Shown in pieces: positions 28,713 through 37,196 of a stretch of DNA of 64,000 nt (positions within the stretch are counted from its first letter, which is position 1; every line of letters begins with the position of its first letter). Under the pieces are notes generated by a model. That model was given only the letters and a program-made list of their open reading frames with translations. It was not told the DNA's origin and ran no database searches. The stretch spans positions 62,001-126,000 of the forward strand of contig NZ_JAEMHM010000010.1 of NCBI RefSeq assembly GCF_016458275.1, read 5' to 3'. Both the position numbers and the translations under genes were made by a program. Origin of the DNA: Geomesophilobacter sediminis. Lineage in GTDB: Bacteria > Desulfobacterota > Desulfuromonadia > Geobacterales > Geobacteraceae.

Positions 28713-30653
28713 ATGCCGAAGCTGATCATCGATGACATAGAAGTGGAAGTCCCCGCCGGGACCAGCGTGCTGGAGGCCGCCCGCAGCGTCGGGATCACCA
28801 TCCCGCACTTCTGCTACCACCCGGCCCTCGCCATCGCCGCCGCCTGCCGGCTTTGTGCCGTCAAGATGCTGGACGGCCCGGTGAAAGGGATCCAGATGTC
28901 CTGCGCGCTCCCCGCCCAGGACGGCATGGTGGTCTCCACTACCGATCCGGATGCGCTCAAGATGCGCAAACTGGTCATCGAGTGGCTCATGATCAACCAT
29001 CCCCACGACTGCCCGGTCTGCGACGAGGGGGGCGAGTGCCTGCTGCAGGATTTCACCATCGCCGGGGGCCACGGCATCCGCCGCTACCAGGGGAAAAAGC
29101 GGACCCACGTGAACCAGTACCTGGGCGAGGGGATCTACCACGAGATGAACCGGTGCATCCAGTGCTACCGCTGCGTCCGTTTCTACCAGGAGTACGCGGG
29201 AGGGACCGACTTCGGGGTCACCGGCTGTGCCGGACGAGTCTACTTCGGCCGTTTCGATGACGGGCCGCTGGAGTCCCCCTTTTCCGGCAACCTGGTCGAC
29301 ATCTGCCCGACCGGGGTATTCACCGACAAGACCGGACGCTTCCGGGCCCGTTACTGGGATTACCAGTACGCCCCGTCGATCTGCCCGCACTGCTCGGCCG
29401 GCTGCAACCTGTCTCCCCAGGCCTACCACCGCGAGGTGATCAAGATCGTGGCGCGCCGCAACGACGAGGTGAACGGCTGGTTCATCTGCGACCGGGCCCG
29501 GTTCGACAAGAGCGATCTCAACGATCCGCTCCGACCGCGCCAGGCGCTGGTTGACGGATCCCCCGTCGAATGGGAAGCCGCCCTCAACGCCCTGGCCACC
29601 CGGCTGCGGGAGTTCGTCCAGAGCCACGGGGCCGACAGCCTCGCCCTGGTCGGGTCGACGCGCCTCTCGCTGGAAGCCGGAATCCTGCTCGCCGAGCTGG
29701 CGGCACGCTACAAGGGCGTTCGCCTTTGCTACTTCATCGACCCGGCCGAGGCGCAACTGAGCCTGTCGAAGGTGGAGTGGGTCCCGGCCGGGATGGCCGC
29801 ATCGCAGGCGGAGCTTCGCGAGGCGGACTTCATCGCCATCCTCCCGTGCGATCTGATGGAGGAGTCCCCGATGATCGCCCTGGCGATCCGGCAGGCTTTC
29901 GTAAAGGGGGCGAAGGTTTACCTCGTGGCTCCGCATCTGACCGCGCTTAACCTTGAGCGCCTCCCGTTCCAGGTACAGGTGGTTCCGGAGCTGGCAGATG
30001 TCCCGTTGGGCGAAGCGAAGCGGGGAATAGTCGTAGCCGGTGCCGGGTTCGCTGACCTGAAGGGGTTGGAGGCAGTCCCGACCGGAGTCAAGTTCGTCCT
30101 GCTCCAGCCGGGACCGAACAGCTTCGGCGCCGCACTCCTTGCCCGTGAATACCGGGCGGTCCCCCTGCGGGAGGCGATAGCTTCCGGCAAGGTGAAGGGA
30201 ATCCTGGCCTTGGAGACGGACCTCCCCGAAGAGCTGCGCCAGGGACTCACCTTCTTCGCCGCCGCCGACTGGCGCAACAACGGGGCCGCCGAACCTGCCT
30301 CCGTCTTTCTCCCGACCTCCGCGTGGGCCGAGACTGGGGGGACCTGGATCAACTACGAAGGACGCGCGCAACGCTACCGGCAGGCATACAAGACCGGCCT
30401 GCCGCTGCGCGGCCTTCCCGCCCGTTACTATGGGAGCCAGGAAGCGGAGCCGCCGGCGCATCCGCCGCGGGTGCACCGGGCCGTGGCGCCCGGTGGCGAT
30501 ACCCGCAGCGCCTGGATGCTGGTTGCCGAGCTGATCTTCAAGCTGACCGGCGAGCCGGCGGCCGAACCGTACGCCGGGAAATGGGCGCCGCTCAAGCACA
30601 TCGACCCGGAAGGCCCGGGGATGAGGCTTCCGGCAGAGCTACTCGCAGGATGA
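28713..30653 (+). CDS. nuoG: NADH-quinone oxidoreductase subunit G
   Basis: 646 residues from ATG with AAGG upstream. An N-terminal [2Fe-2S] ferredoxin domain (Cys34, 45, 48, 64 in HFCYHPALAIAAACRLC and MSCALPA) and a His/Cys cluster region (HPHDCPVCDEGGECLLQD, about 91-108) come first. A further [4Fe-4S] set, RCIQCYRCVRFY, lies near 150, and the extra cluster-type motif SICPHCSAGCN near 223 opens a molybdopterin-oxidoreductase-like domain without cofactor. The protein is shorter than E. coli NuoG (about 900 residues), mainly in the C-terminal domain, as in other deltaproteobacterial forms. It passes electrons from NuoE/F to NuoI. The preceding spacer carries short GATCGG-type repeats. Confidence 0.96.
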   Translation: MPKLIIDDIEVEVPAGTSVLEAARSVGITIPHFCYHPALAIAAACRLCAVKMLDGPVKGIQMSCALPAQDGMVVSTTDPDALKMRKLVIEWLMINHPHDCPVCDEGGECLLQDFTIAGGHGIRRYQGKKRTHVNQYLGEGIYHEMNRCIQCYRCVRFYQEYAGGTDFGVTGCAGRVYFGRFDDGPLESPFSGNLVDICPTGVFTDKTGRFRARYWDYQYAPSICPHCSAGCNLSPQAYHREVIKIVARRNDEVNGWFICDRARFDKSDLNDPLRPRQALVDGSPVEWEAALNALATRLREFVQSHGADSLALVGSTRLSLEAGILLAELAARYKGVRLCYFIDPAEAQLSLSKVEWVPAGMAASQAELREADFIAILPCDLMEESPMIALAIRQAFVKGAKVYLVAPHLTALNLERLPFQVQVVPELADVPLGEAKRGIVVAGAGFADLKGLEAVPTGVKFVLLQPGPNSFGAALLAREYRAVPLREAIASGKVKGILALETDLPEELRQGLTFFAAADWRNNGAAEPASVFLPTSAWAETGGTWINYEGRAQRYRQAYKTGLPLRGLPARYYGSQEAEPPAHPPRVHRAVAPGGDTRSAWMLVAELIFKLTGEPAAEPYAGKWAPLKHIDPEGPGMRLPAELLAG

Positions 30654-30684
30654 GGCGTTAGCGTCAATCATCTATGACAATCGT

Positions 30685-30729
30685 CCCTCCCTTTGAAGGG
30701 GAGGGAGCCCCTTCTGCCAAGGAGGGGGT
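30685..30729. repeat. Palindromic repeat between nuoG and nuoH
   Basis: CTCCCTTTGAAGGGGAGGGAG followed by CCCCTTCTGCCAAGGAGGGG, two short hairpins of the dispersed family. Its final AGGAGGGGG doubles as the ribosome site for the reading frame just before nuoH. Confidence 0.75.
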
Positions 30730-30733
30730 AACA

Positions 30734-30748
30734 ATGGATCTTCAATGA
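30734..30748 (+). other. Four-codon reading frame overlapping the nuoH start
   Basis: ATGGATCTTCAATGA (MDLQ, stop) has AGGAGGGGG at ideal spacing, while the nuoH ATG that overlaps its TGA lies 16-17 nt from that ribosome site. nuoH may be translated by termination and re-initiation. Confidence 0.45.
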
Positions 30749-31734
30749 CCTGGGACGCCATCGACATAGGGCTCATGCTCGCCAAGATCGCCGTGCTCTT
30801 CTTCATCATCCTCACCCTCGCGGCGTACCTGGTGCTCGCGGAGCGGCGTATTCTCGCCTGGATGCAGGACCGCAAGGGGCCGAACCGAGTCGGCCCCCAG
30901 GGAATGCTGCAGCCGCTCGCCGACCTGATCAAGATGCTGACCAAGGAAGACCTGATCCCGGCTGCCGCCGACCGGGTTCTATTCGCCGTTGCGCCGGCAA
31001 TGGCCTCGATCCCCGCCATCTTGACCTTTGCCATCATTCCGCTGGCAGCACCGGAAACCATCTTCGGGCACCGGGTCAGCATGCAGGTCACCGACCTCGA
31101 CGTCGGCATCCTCTTCTTTTTGGCCCTCTCCGCCATTGCCGTGTACGGGGTCGCTCTCGGCGGCTGGGCTTCCAACTCGAAGTACGCGCTTTTGGGGAGC
31201 ATCCGCGGGCTGTCCCAGCTCATCTCGTACGAACTCTCCATGGGACTTTCCATCGTCCCGGTGGTCATGCTCGCCAAGTCGCTGCGCATGTCGGACATCG
31301 TGAACGCCCAGGCGGAGATGCCGTTCATCGTTTATCAACCGCTCGCCTTCGTGATCTTCCTGGTGAGCATCCTCGCCGAATGCCGCCGCATCCCCTTCGA
31401 TCTTCCCGAAGCGGAGGGGGAGCTCGTCGCCGGCTTTCATACCGAGTACTCCGGGATGCGCTTCGGGCTTTTCTTCGTCGGTGAGTACATCAATATCATC
31501 GGCCTGGGGGCGCTCGCGTCCCTGTTCTTCCTGGGGGGATGGCGCGGACCGCTGCTTCCCCCGATCGTGTGGTTCTTCGTCAAGGTAACCGCTTTCTCTT
31601 TCTTCTTTATCTGGGTTCGAGGGACGTTGCCGCGACTGCGTTACGACCAGCTCATGCACCTGGGATGGAAATTTCTGACACCGCTTGCGCTGGTCAATAT
31701 TCTCGTCACCGGGTGGTGGCTTTCCCTGCGATGA
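30745..31734 (+). CDS. nuoH: NADH-quinone oxidoreductase subunit H
   Basis: 329 residues with about eight membrane helices. Subunit H forms the quinone chamber and the start of the proton path. Conserved features: ERRILAWMQDRKGPNRVGP (about 33-51), the acidic matrix loop with CRRIPFDLPEAEGELVAG (about 213-230), and HTEYSGMRFGLFF after it. The C-terminal FIWVRGTLPRLRYDQLM is also family-typical. The ATG overlaps the stop of a four-codon upstream frame. A short ankyrin gene follows 43 nt later, before nuoI. Confidence 0.96.
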   Translation: MTWDAIDIGLMLAKIAVLFFIILTLAAYLVLAERRILAWMQDRKGPNRVGPQGMLQPLADLIKMLTKEDLIPAAADRVLFAVAPAMASIPAILTFAIIPLAAPETIFGHRVSMQVTDLDVGILFFLALSAIAVYGVALGGWASNSKYALLGSIRGLSQLISYELSMGLSIVPVVMLAKSLRMSDIVNAQAEMPFIVYQPLAFVIFLVSILAECRRIPFDLPEAEGELVAGFHTEYSGMRFGLFFVGEYINIIGLGALASLFFLGGWRGPLLPPIVWFFVKVTAFSFFFIWVRGTLPRLRYDQLMHLGWKFLTPLALVNILVTGWWLSLR

Positions 31735-31777
31735 TCCGACGCCATCACCGCAACTCAGCAAGAGGAGGGATCTGTCA

Positions 31778-32224
31778 ATGGACAAGATGATGGCAGGGGG
31801 AGCTGGAGAGAGAATCACGCATGTTGACACCATCGACCGGTACGGACACACGTCACTGATGGTCGCGGCCCGGGAGGGGAATTTGGCGGAGGTGAAAGCG
31901 CTGCTGGAACGGGGAGCCGACGCCAATGCCCGCAGCGACAAGGGGAAAACTTCCCTGCATTACGCGGCGGCCAACGGCAGGGCCGACGTGGTGCAGGCCC
32001 TGATTCAGGGCGGAGCGATGGTCGACGCCCGCGACCGCGACGGCCATACCCCGCTCATGCTTGCCGCGAACTACGGCTGCGACCAGACCATCCGGACCCT
32101 GCTCCTTTTCCGGGCGGACCCCTTCGCCCTGTCCAATGCCGGGAGCACCGCTTTGGCCTATGCCGAACAAAACCGACACCCCCAGACCCTGAAGATCCTG
32201 ATCGACGCGCTGAAACCGCAGTGA
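31778..32224 (+). CDS. Ankyrin-repeat protein inside the nuo operon
   Basis: 148 residues from ATG with GAGGAGGGA upstream. After a short N-terminus it consists of about four ankyrin repeats (roughly 21-53, 54-86, 87-119, 120-148), with clear TSLMVAAREG, TSLHYAAANG and TPLMLAANYG signatures and LLERGADANAR-type turns. There is no signal peptide or membrane segment, so it is cytoplasmic and probably binds another protein. It lies between nuoH and nuoI on the same strand with 23 nt to nuoI and must be co-transcribed. Ankyrin proteins are not standard subunits of complex I. It may be an assembly or regulatory factor, or an unrelated insertion. Confidence 0.9.
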   Translation: MDKMMAGGAGERITHVDTIDRYGHTSLMVAAREGNLAEVKALLERGADANARSDKGKTSLHYAAANGRADVVQALIQGGAMVDARDRDGHTPLMLAANYGCDQTIRTLLLFRADPFALSNAGSTALAYAEQNRHPQTLKILIDALKPQ

Positions 32225-32247
32225 TTATCCCGGGGTGAGGAGAAAAG

Positions 32248-32778
32248 ATGTCCCTTCTCAGCGACATACAGGCGATTTTGACCGGGCTGGCGATCACGTT
32301 CAGCCACATCTTCCGGAAGCCGGTCACGGTCTCGTACCCGGAAGAAAAACGCCCCATGCCGGAGCGGTTCCGCGGCAGCATCGTGCTGACCCGCGATCCC
32401 GACGGTGAGGAGAGGTGTGTTGCCTGCTATCTCTGTTCCGGCGCCTGCCCGGTCGACTGCATTTCCATGGCCGCCGCCGAGACACCCAATGGACGCCGCT
32501 ACGCCGCCTGGTTCCGAATCAATTTCGCCCGCTGCATCCTCTGCGGGCTCTGCGCGGAAGCCTGTCCGACGCTGGCGATCCAGATGTCCTCGGAAATGTT
32601 CCCCTGCAAGCGGGACGTGATGAACATGCTGTACGAGAAGGAAGATCTCCTCATCGACGGGACCGGAAAAGACCCGAATTACAACTTTTACCGTCATGCC
32701 GGGATTGGCGTCGTGACCCCACGCGGCGCCAATCCCGACGAACATCCGCCGGTGGACGTGAGAACGATCCTGCCGTAA
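32248..32778 (+). CDS. nuoI: NADH-quinone oxidoreductase subunit I
   Basis: 176 residues with a GAGGAG ribosome site. It carries two [4Fe-4S] clusters (N6a, N6b) that link NuoG to the N2 cluster in NuoB. The ligand sets are CVACYLCSGACPVDC (Cys57, 60, 63, 67 and the partner Cys71) and CILCGLCAEACP (Cys96, 99, 102, 106). The N-terminal amphipathic part LTGLAITFSHIFRKPVTV is the usual membrane-contact helix of NuoI. It is followed by an inverted repeat before nuoJ. Confidence 0.97.
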   Translation: MSLLSDIQAILTGLAITFSHIFRKPVTVSYPEEKRPMPERFRGSIVLTRDPDGEERCVACYLCSGACPVDCISMAAAETPNGRRYAAWFRINFARCILCGLCAEACPTLAIQMSSEMFPCKRDVMNMLYEKEDLLIDGTGKDPNYNFYRHAGIGVVTPRGANPDEHPPVDVRTILP

Positions 32779-32795
32779 ACCAAATGCCGTTCAAA

Positions 32796-32883
32796 GTTCA
32801 GAGTTCAAAGTTGAGGGTCTGCTGTTACGTCGAGTATGGGCAACACTTTCACCAACTCACGCCTTTAACTCTGAACTCTGAAC
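32796..32883. repeat. Inverted repeat between nuoI and nuoJ
   Basis: Arms GTTCAGAGTTCAAAGTT and AACTCTGAACTCTGAAC are reverse complements with one mismatch, about 54 nt apart. The left arm is preceded by another GTTCAAA. Lower GC than its surroundings. No gene in this 134-nt gap. Confidence 0.75.
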
Positions 32884-32912
32884 GACCTAAACTGCTTTTT
32901 CCCTGGAGCACG

Positions 32913-33395
32913 ATGGAAACGATTGTCTTTTACATACTGGCTGCGGTGACGCTCGTCGGCACCGTGCTCGCCATTACCGCGCGGCAGGGGGTCCACGCCA
33001 TCGTGTACCTGGTCACCTCGTTCTTCGCGCTGGCGCTGATCTTCTATCTCCTCGGCGCGCCGATGGTCGCCTCGTTCGAGGTCATCATCTACGCTGGCGC
33101 CATCATGGTCCTGTTCCTGTTCGTCATCATGATGCTGGACCTCGGCAAGCCGGAAAAGATCCAGACTCCCAAGCTTTACGACTGGTGCCCCGCCATCCTG
33201 CTGCTGGTGGTCATCACCGGGTCGATGGGCGTCCTCGCCTCCCGCGCCGCTACCCCCTTGAACGCCTTCGCCGGGATCTCGGTGCAGGAATTCTCCTTTA
33301 CCCTGTTCAAGCGCTACGGCGCCGCCATCGAGATCATCTCGATGCAGCTCCTCTTCGCGCTGGTCGGGGCTCTTTACCTCGGGAGGCGCAGATGA
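32913..33395 (+). CDS. nuoJ: NADH-quinone oxidoreductase subunit J
   Basis: 160 residues from ATG (METIVFYILAAVTLVGTVLA) with GGAG upstream. Five membrane helices. Helix 3 has FEVIIYAGAIMVLFLFVIMM (about 60-79), the NuoJ signature with the pi-bulge region implicated in coupling. Its stop overlaps the nuoK start (ATGA). Upstream frame extension through the repeat region is not coding. Confidence 0.95.
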   Translation: METIVFYILAAVTLVGTVLAITARQGVHAIVYLVTSFFALALIFYLLGAPMVASFEVIIYAGAIMVLFLFVIMMLDLGKPEKIQTPKLYDWCPAILLLVVITGSMGVLASRAATPLNAFAGISVQEFSFTLFKRYGAAIEIISMQLLFALVGALYLGRRR

Positions 33396-33700
33396 GCATC
33401 CCGCTGGAACACGTCATCATCCTCGCGTCCCTGCTCTTCGCCATGGGTCTGGGCTGCACCGTGGCCTGGCGCAGTAACGTGATCATGATGCTGATCGGAA
33501 TCGAGATCATGCTGAACGCCGTCATGCTGGTCTTCGTCGGAGCCTCCGCCCGCTGGGGGGTCGCCGACGGCCAACTCTTCGCCCTGCTCATCATGGCGCT
33601 CACCTCGGCCGAGGTCTCCCTCGCGCTTGCCATGGTGGTCTACCTGCACCGCCGCAAAAAAACCGTGAACACCGACGTGTTCGACAGCATGAAGGGGTGA
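33392..33700 (+). CDS. nuoK: NADH-quinone oxidoreductase subunit K
   Basis: 102 residues, the normal size, three membrane helices. Conserved acidic residues lie in IGIEIMLNAVMLVFV (about 35-49, the Glu of helix 2) and ALTSAEVSLALAMVV (about 68-82, the Glu of helix 3), both needed for proton transfer. The ATG overlaps the nuoJ stop by 4 nt, showing coupled translation. Confidence 0.96.
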   Translation: MSIPLEHVIILASLLFAMGLGCTVAWRSNVIMMLIGIEIMLNAVMLVFVGASARWGVADGQLFALLIMALTSAEVSLALAMVVYLHRRKKTVNTDVFDSMKG

Positions 33701-33704
33701 CCGG

Positions 33705-35585
33705 ATGAAGCTCTACCTCGCCATCATGCTCCTGCTTCCCCTGGCCGGCGGACTCACCTCCGCGCTGGCAGGCCGGCTTTTGCCGCGCCGCCTGCTGGAA
33801 TTCCTGATCTGCGCCACCGTCTGGGGGGGCTTCGTCTGCGCCGCCCTTGCCGCGGCATCCTATACCGCGCCACTGACGGTGAACCTCGCGCCCTGGATCA
33901 CCGCCTTCGACCTCGGCGCGCCGCTCTCGCTCTACCTCGACCCGCTCTCCCTATCCCTCGCGGTGATGGTGACCTTCGTCTGCGGCCTGATCCACATCTA
34001 CTCGGTCTTCTACATGGCGGAGGAGGGTGACTACCCGCGCTTCTTCGCCCTGCTGAACCTCTTCGTCTTCGCGATGCTGACCTTGCTTTTGGCGGAGAAC
34101 CTGCCGCTTCTCTACCTGGGATGGGAGGGGGTCGGCTTCTGCTCGTATCTTTTGATCGGTTTCTGGTACCAGGACAAGGCCAACGCCGATGCCGGACGCA
34201 AGGCATTCATCACCACCCGGATCGGCGACACCGCCCTGGTCATCGGCATCGCGTGGCTGTTCCAGCTTTTCGGCACCTTCTCCATGGTGCAGCTAAACGG
34301 CATGGCCTTCCTGATCCCGGGCGGGGTGGTGACCGCCATCGGGGTCCTCTTTCTGATCGGCGCCATGGGAAAATCAGCGCAGGTCCCCCTGCAGGTCTGG
34401 CTTCCCGACGCGATGGCCGGCCCGACCCCGGTCTCGGCCATGATCCACGCCGCCACCATGGTCACCGCCGGGGTGTACCTTTTGGCCCGGATGTTCCCGT
34501 TCTTCGGCGGCTCCGCCGTGGTCACCTCGGCCATTGCCGTCACCGGCGGCATCACCGCCTTCTACGGCGCCAGTTGCGCGGTGGCACAGCGCGACCTGAA
34601 GCGGGTCCTCGCCTTCTCCACCATCAGCCAGATCGGGTACATGATGCTCGGCGTCGGCGCCGGCGCGATCACCGCGGCTACCTTCCACCTGCTGGTGCAC
34701 GCCTTCTTCAAGGCGCTTTTGTTCCTCGGGGCCGGCTGCGTGATCACGGCGATGCACCACGAACAGGACATCTTCAAGATGGGGGGGCTGCGCCGCTCGC
34801 TGCCGGTCACCTTCTGGTGCTTTTTGGCCGGCTCCGCCTGCCTTGCCGGCATCCCGCTCACCGGCGGTTTCTTCAGCAAGGACAGCATCATCGGCGCGCT
34901 CTGGCTCAAAGGGGTTCCCCTCTACCAGGCGCTCTACGTGCTGGCGCTCATCACCGCGCTCCTGACCTCCTTCTACAGCTTCCGGCTGGTCTACCTCGTC
35001 TTCGGCGGGGAAACAAACGCCCATATCCACGGCAGCCGGGAACTCAAGGTCATGGAACTGGTCCTGGTACCGCTCGCCCTGCTCGGCCTCTGCGGCGGGG
35101 TGCTCGATCTTCCCGGCTACCTGGGCGGCGGCTTCCTCGGGCACTTCTTTGCCAACCTCGCCGGGGGCAAGGCCGCCGAAGCGCCGCAGGCAACTGAAAT
35201 CGTCCTCCAGGCCATCGCCGGAGCGCTCGCCCTGGCCGGTCTTGCCGCGGCGCACGTTGCCTTCTCCGGCAAGGCCCGGGCGAAGCGGATCGCCGAGGCG
35301 GACAACCCGTCGGCACTCACCTCGTTCCTCTTCCACGCCTGGCACTTCGATGACCTCTACCGCTTGCTTTTCATCCGTCCCTACGCCGCCCTTTCCGGTT
35401 TCCTCTGGCAGCGCATGGATGAAGGGGTCATCGACGATTCGCTGGACCGGTTGGCGCAGGGAGTCGGCGCCACGGGTACCTGGTTCGGACGCTGGACCGC
35501 AGGAAGAATCTCCTTGTATATCGTCAGTTTCGCAGCGGGGGGGGCCGCCATCCTCGGCTACCTCGCGTGGGTGACACTTAGTTAA
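33705..35585 (+). CDS. nuoL: NADH-quinone oxidoreductase subunit L
   Basis: 626 residues, an antiporter-like proton-pumping subunit with about 14-16 membrane helices. Signatures: LYLGWEGVGFCSYLLIGF (about 134-151, the Glu of helix 5), GKSAQVPLQVWLPDAMAGPT (about 223-242, helix 7 Lys and loop), VSAMIHAATMVTAGVYLL, and the broken helix around HAFFKALLFLGAGCVI. The C-terminal extension (about 500-600) with FHAWHFDDLYRLLFIRP corresponds to the lateral helix region. It follows nuoK by 4 nt. Confidence 0.97.
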   Translation: MKLYLAIMLLLPLAGGLTSALAGRLLPRRLLEFLICATVWGGFVCAALAAASYTAPLTVNLAPWITAFDLGAPLSLYLDPLSLSLAVMVTFVCGLIHIYSVFYMAEEGDYPRFFALLNLFVFAMLTLLLAENLPLLYLGWEGVGFCSYLLIGFWYQDKANADAGRKAFITTRIGDTALVIGIAWLFQLFGTFSMVQLNGMAFLIPGGVVTAIGVLFLIGAMGKSAQVPLQVWLPDAMAGPTPVSAMIHAATMVTAGVYLLARMFPFFGGSAVVTSAIAVTGGITAFYGASCAVAQRDLKRVLAFSTISQIGYMMLGVGAGAITAATFHLLVHAFFKALLFLGAGCVITAMHHEQDIFKMGGLRRSLPVTFWCFLAGSACLAGIPLTGGFFSKDSIIGALWLKGVPLYQALYVLALITALLTSFYSFRLVYLVFGGETNAHIHGSRELKVMELVLVPLALLGLCGGVLDLPGYLGGGFLGHFFANLAGGKAAEAPQATEIVLQAIAGALALAGLAAAHVAFSGKARAKRIAEADNPSALTSFLFHAWHFDDLYRLLFIRPYAALSGFLWQRMDEGVIDDSLDRLAQGVGATGTWFGRWTAGRISLYIVSFAAGGAAILGYLAWVTLS

Positions 35586-35623
35586 TCCCGACGGGCCCGG
35601 CCCGGACCAATGGACACGCCGCC

Positions 35624-37108
35624 ATGATCAGCCATCACCTGCTAACCCTTCTCGTGTTCCTCCCGTCGCTGGGGGCGCTCCTCATCCTCGCGGTGAGAAA
35701 AAGCGACGCCCTGGCACGTCTGGTCGCCCTCGGCTTCGCCGTGGCGGAACTCGTGCTGTCGGGCTATTTCTTTACCCTCGACACGGTCCACACCCTCTAT
35801 CCCGCCCCGGCCGGCTTTTTCCAGTACGAGAACGTCCATTGGATCGACTTCTTCGGGATCCGTTACACGCTCGGGATGGACGGGATCAGCCTTTTGATGG
35901 TCGCGCTGACCGCGTTCATCACCGTCATCGGGGTCGGGGTTTCCTGGCAAGGGATCAAGGAACGGGTGCCGCTGCACTTCGCTCTGCTGCTCCTTATGGA
36001 AAGCGGCATCCTGGGCGTGTTTCTCGCCCTGGACCTGTTCCTCTTCTACCTGTTCTGGGAAGTGATGCTGATCCCGATGTTCTTCCTGATCGGGATCTGG
36101 GGACACGGCCGGAGGATCTATTCGGCGGTCAAGTTCTTCCTCTATACCTTCCTGGGATCGCTGCTGATGCTGGTGGCGATCATCACCATCTTCTTGATGC
36201 ATGGCGCGCAGAGCGGCACCTACAGCTTTGCGCTGGTGGACCTGATCGGGACGAAGGTACCTTATGACGTGGGGCTGTGGCTCTTCGCCGCCTTCCTCCT
36301 TGCCTTTGCGATCAAGTTCCCGCTGTTCCCGCTGCATACCTGGCTTCCCGACGCCCACACCGACGCCCCGACCGCCGGCAGCGTCATCCTGGCCAGCCTG
36401 CTGCTGAAAACCGGCGCATACGGCCTGGTCCGCTTCGGCTATCCCCTCTTCCCCGATGCCGCCCGCGCCTTCACCCCGTTGATCTATGCGGCGGCGGTCT
36501 TCGGGATCTCCTACGGGGCCTGGATCGCCTTCGCCCAGAAAGACATGAAGCGCCTGGTGGCCTATTCGAGCGTGAGCCACATGGGCTTTGTCGCGCTGGG
36601 TATCGCCGCCTGGAGCCCGATTGCCCTTTCCGGGGCGATCCTGCAAATGGTGAACCACGGCGTCACCACCGGTGCCCTCTTTGCCTTGGTGGGGATGCTG
36701 GACGAACGGACCCACAGCAGGGAAATCGATACCTACGGCGGCGTTTGGGGCAAGGTCCCGGCGCTCTCCTTCTTTTTCCTGCTCTTTTGCATGGCGTCGG
36801 CGGGGCTTCCCGGCCTGAACAACTTCGTCGGCGAGTTCCTGGTCCTGATCGGCACCTTCAAGGTGGCGCCGCTGCCGGCCGGTTTCGCGTTTTTGGGGAT
36901 GGTGCTGACCCTGGTCTACACCGTGCGCCTGGTTCAGGAGATCCTGTTCGGGAAAGAGCGCAAGCCGCTGGTGATGCACGATCTGAGTCTGCGGGAAGGT
37001 GGGATACTCGCGGTGTTGGCGGTGGGTGCGGTTTACCTCGGCGTTTCGCCGAGTCCGCTGCTGGAGCTGGTGAAGGGGCCGGTGGCGCTGCTGGTGGGGG
37101 TTAAATAA
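35624..37108 (+). CDS. nuoM: NADH-quinone oxidoreductase subunit M
   Basis: 494 residues, about 14 membrane helices, the second antiporter-like pump. Signatures: LFYLFWEVMLIPMFFLIGIW (about 141-160, Glu), KFPLFPLHTWLPDAHTDAPT (about 229-248), GSVILASLLLKTGAYGL (about 249-265) and MVNHGVTTGALFALVG. The ATG has no convincing ribosome site. A five-codon frame (MDTPP) ends in a TGA overlapping it, so re-initiation is possible, as suggested for nuoH. Confidence 0.96.
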   Translation: MISHHLLTLLVFLPSLGALLILAVRKSDALARLVALGFAVAELVLSGYFFTLDTVHTLYPAPAGFFQYENVHWIDFFGIRYTLGMDGISLLMVALTAFITVIGVGVSWQGIKERVPLHFALLLLMESGILGVFLALDLFLFYLFWEVMLIPMFFLIGIWGHGRRIYSAVKFFLYTFLGSLLMLVAIITIFLMHGAQSGTYSFALVDLIGTKVPYDVGLWLFAAFLLAFAIKFPLFPLHTWLPDAHTDAPTAGSVILASLLLKTGAYGLVRFGYPLFPDAARAFTPLIYAAAVFGISYGAWIAFAQKDMKRLVAYSSVSHMGFVALGIAAWSPIALSGAILQMVNHGVTTGALFALVGMLDERTHSREIDTYGGVWGKVPALSFFFLLFCMASAGLPGLNNFVGEFLVLIGTFKVAPLPAGFAFLGMVLTLVYTVRLVQEILFGKERKPLVMHDLSLREGGILAVLAVGAVYLGVSPSPLLELVKGPVALLVGVK

Positions 37109-37118
37109 TTACCGGAGT

Positions 37119-37175
37119 CGCTCGGACCGATCCGTCCGATCCGACTGATCCGTCCGATCGGACCCGGCGGAAGCA
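37119..37175. repeat. GATCGG/TCCGATC short-repeat cluster between nuoM and nuoN
   Basis: Several imperfect copies of CGGACCGATC and GATCCGTCCGATC in a row, ending GATCGGACCCGGCGGAAGCA. The same cluster with the same CCCGGCGGAA(A/G)CAGT end occurs at 47.08-47.14 kb between two cytochrome maturation genes, and a shorter relative lies at 28.67-28.70 kb before nuoG. Confidence 0.8.
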
Positions 37176-37196
37176 GTAGTCAGCGAGGAGTTCTTG

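Noticed and set aside
37119-37175. A regulator-specific operator array before nuoN.
   Set aside because: The units are degenerate and the same cluster occurs in an unrelated gap, so a repeat element is the safer description.
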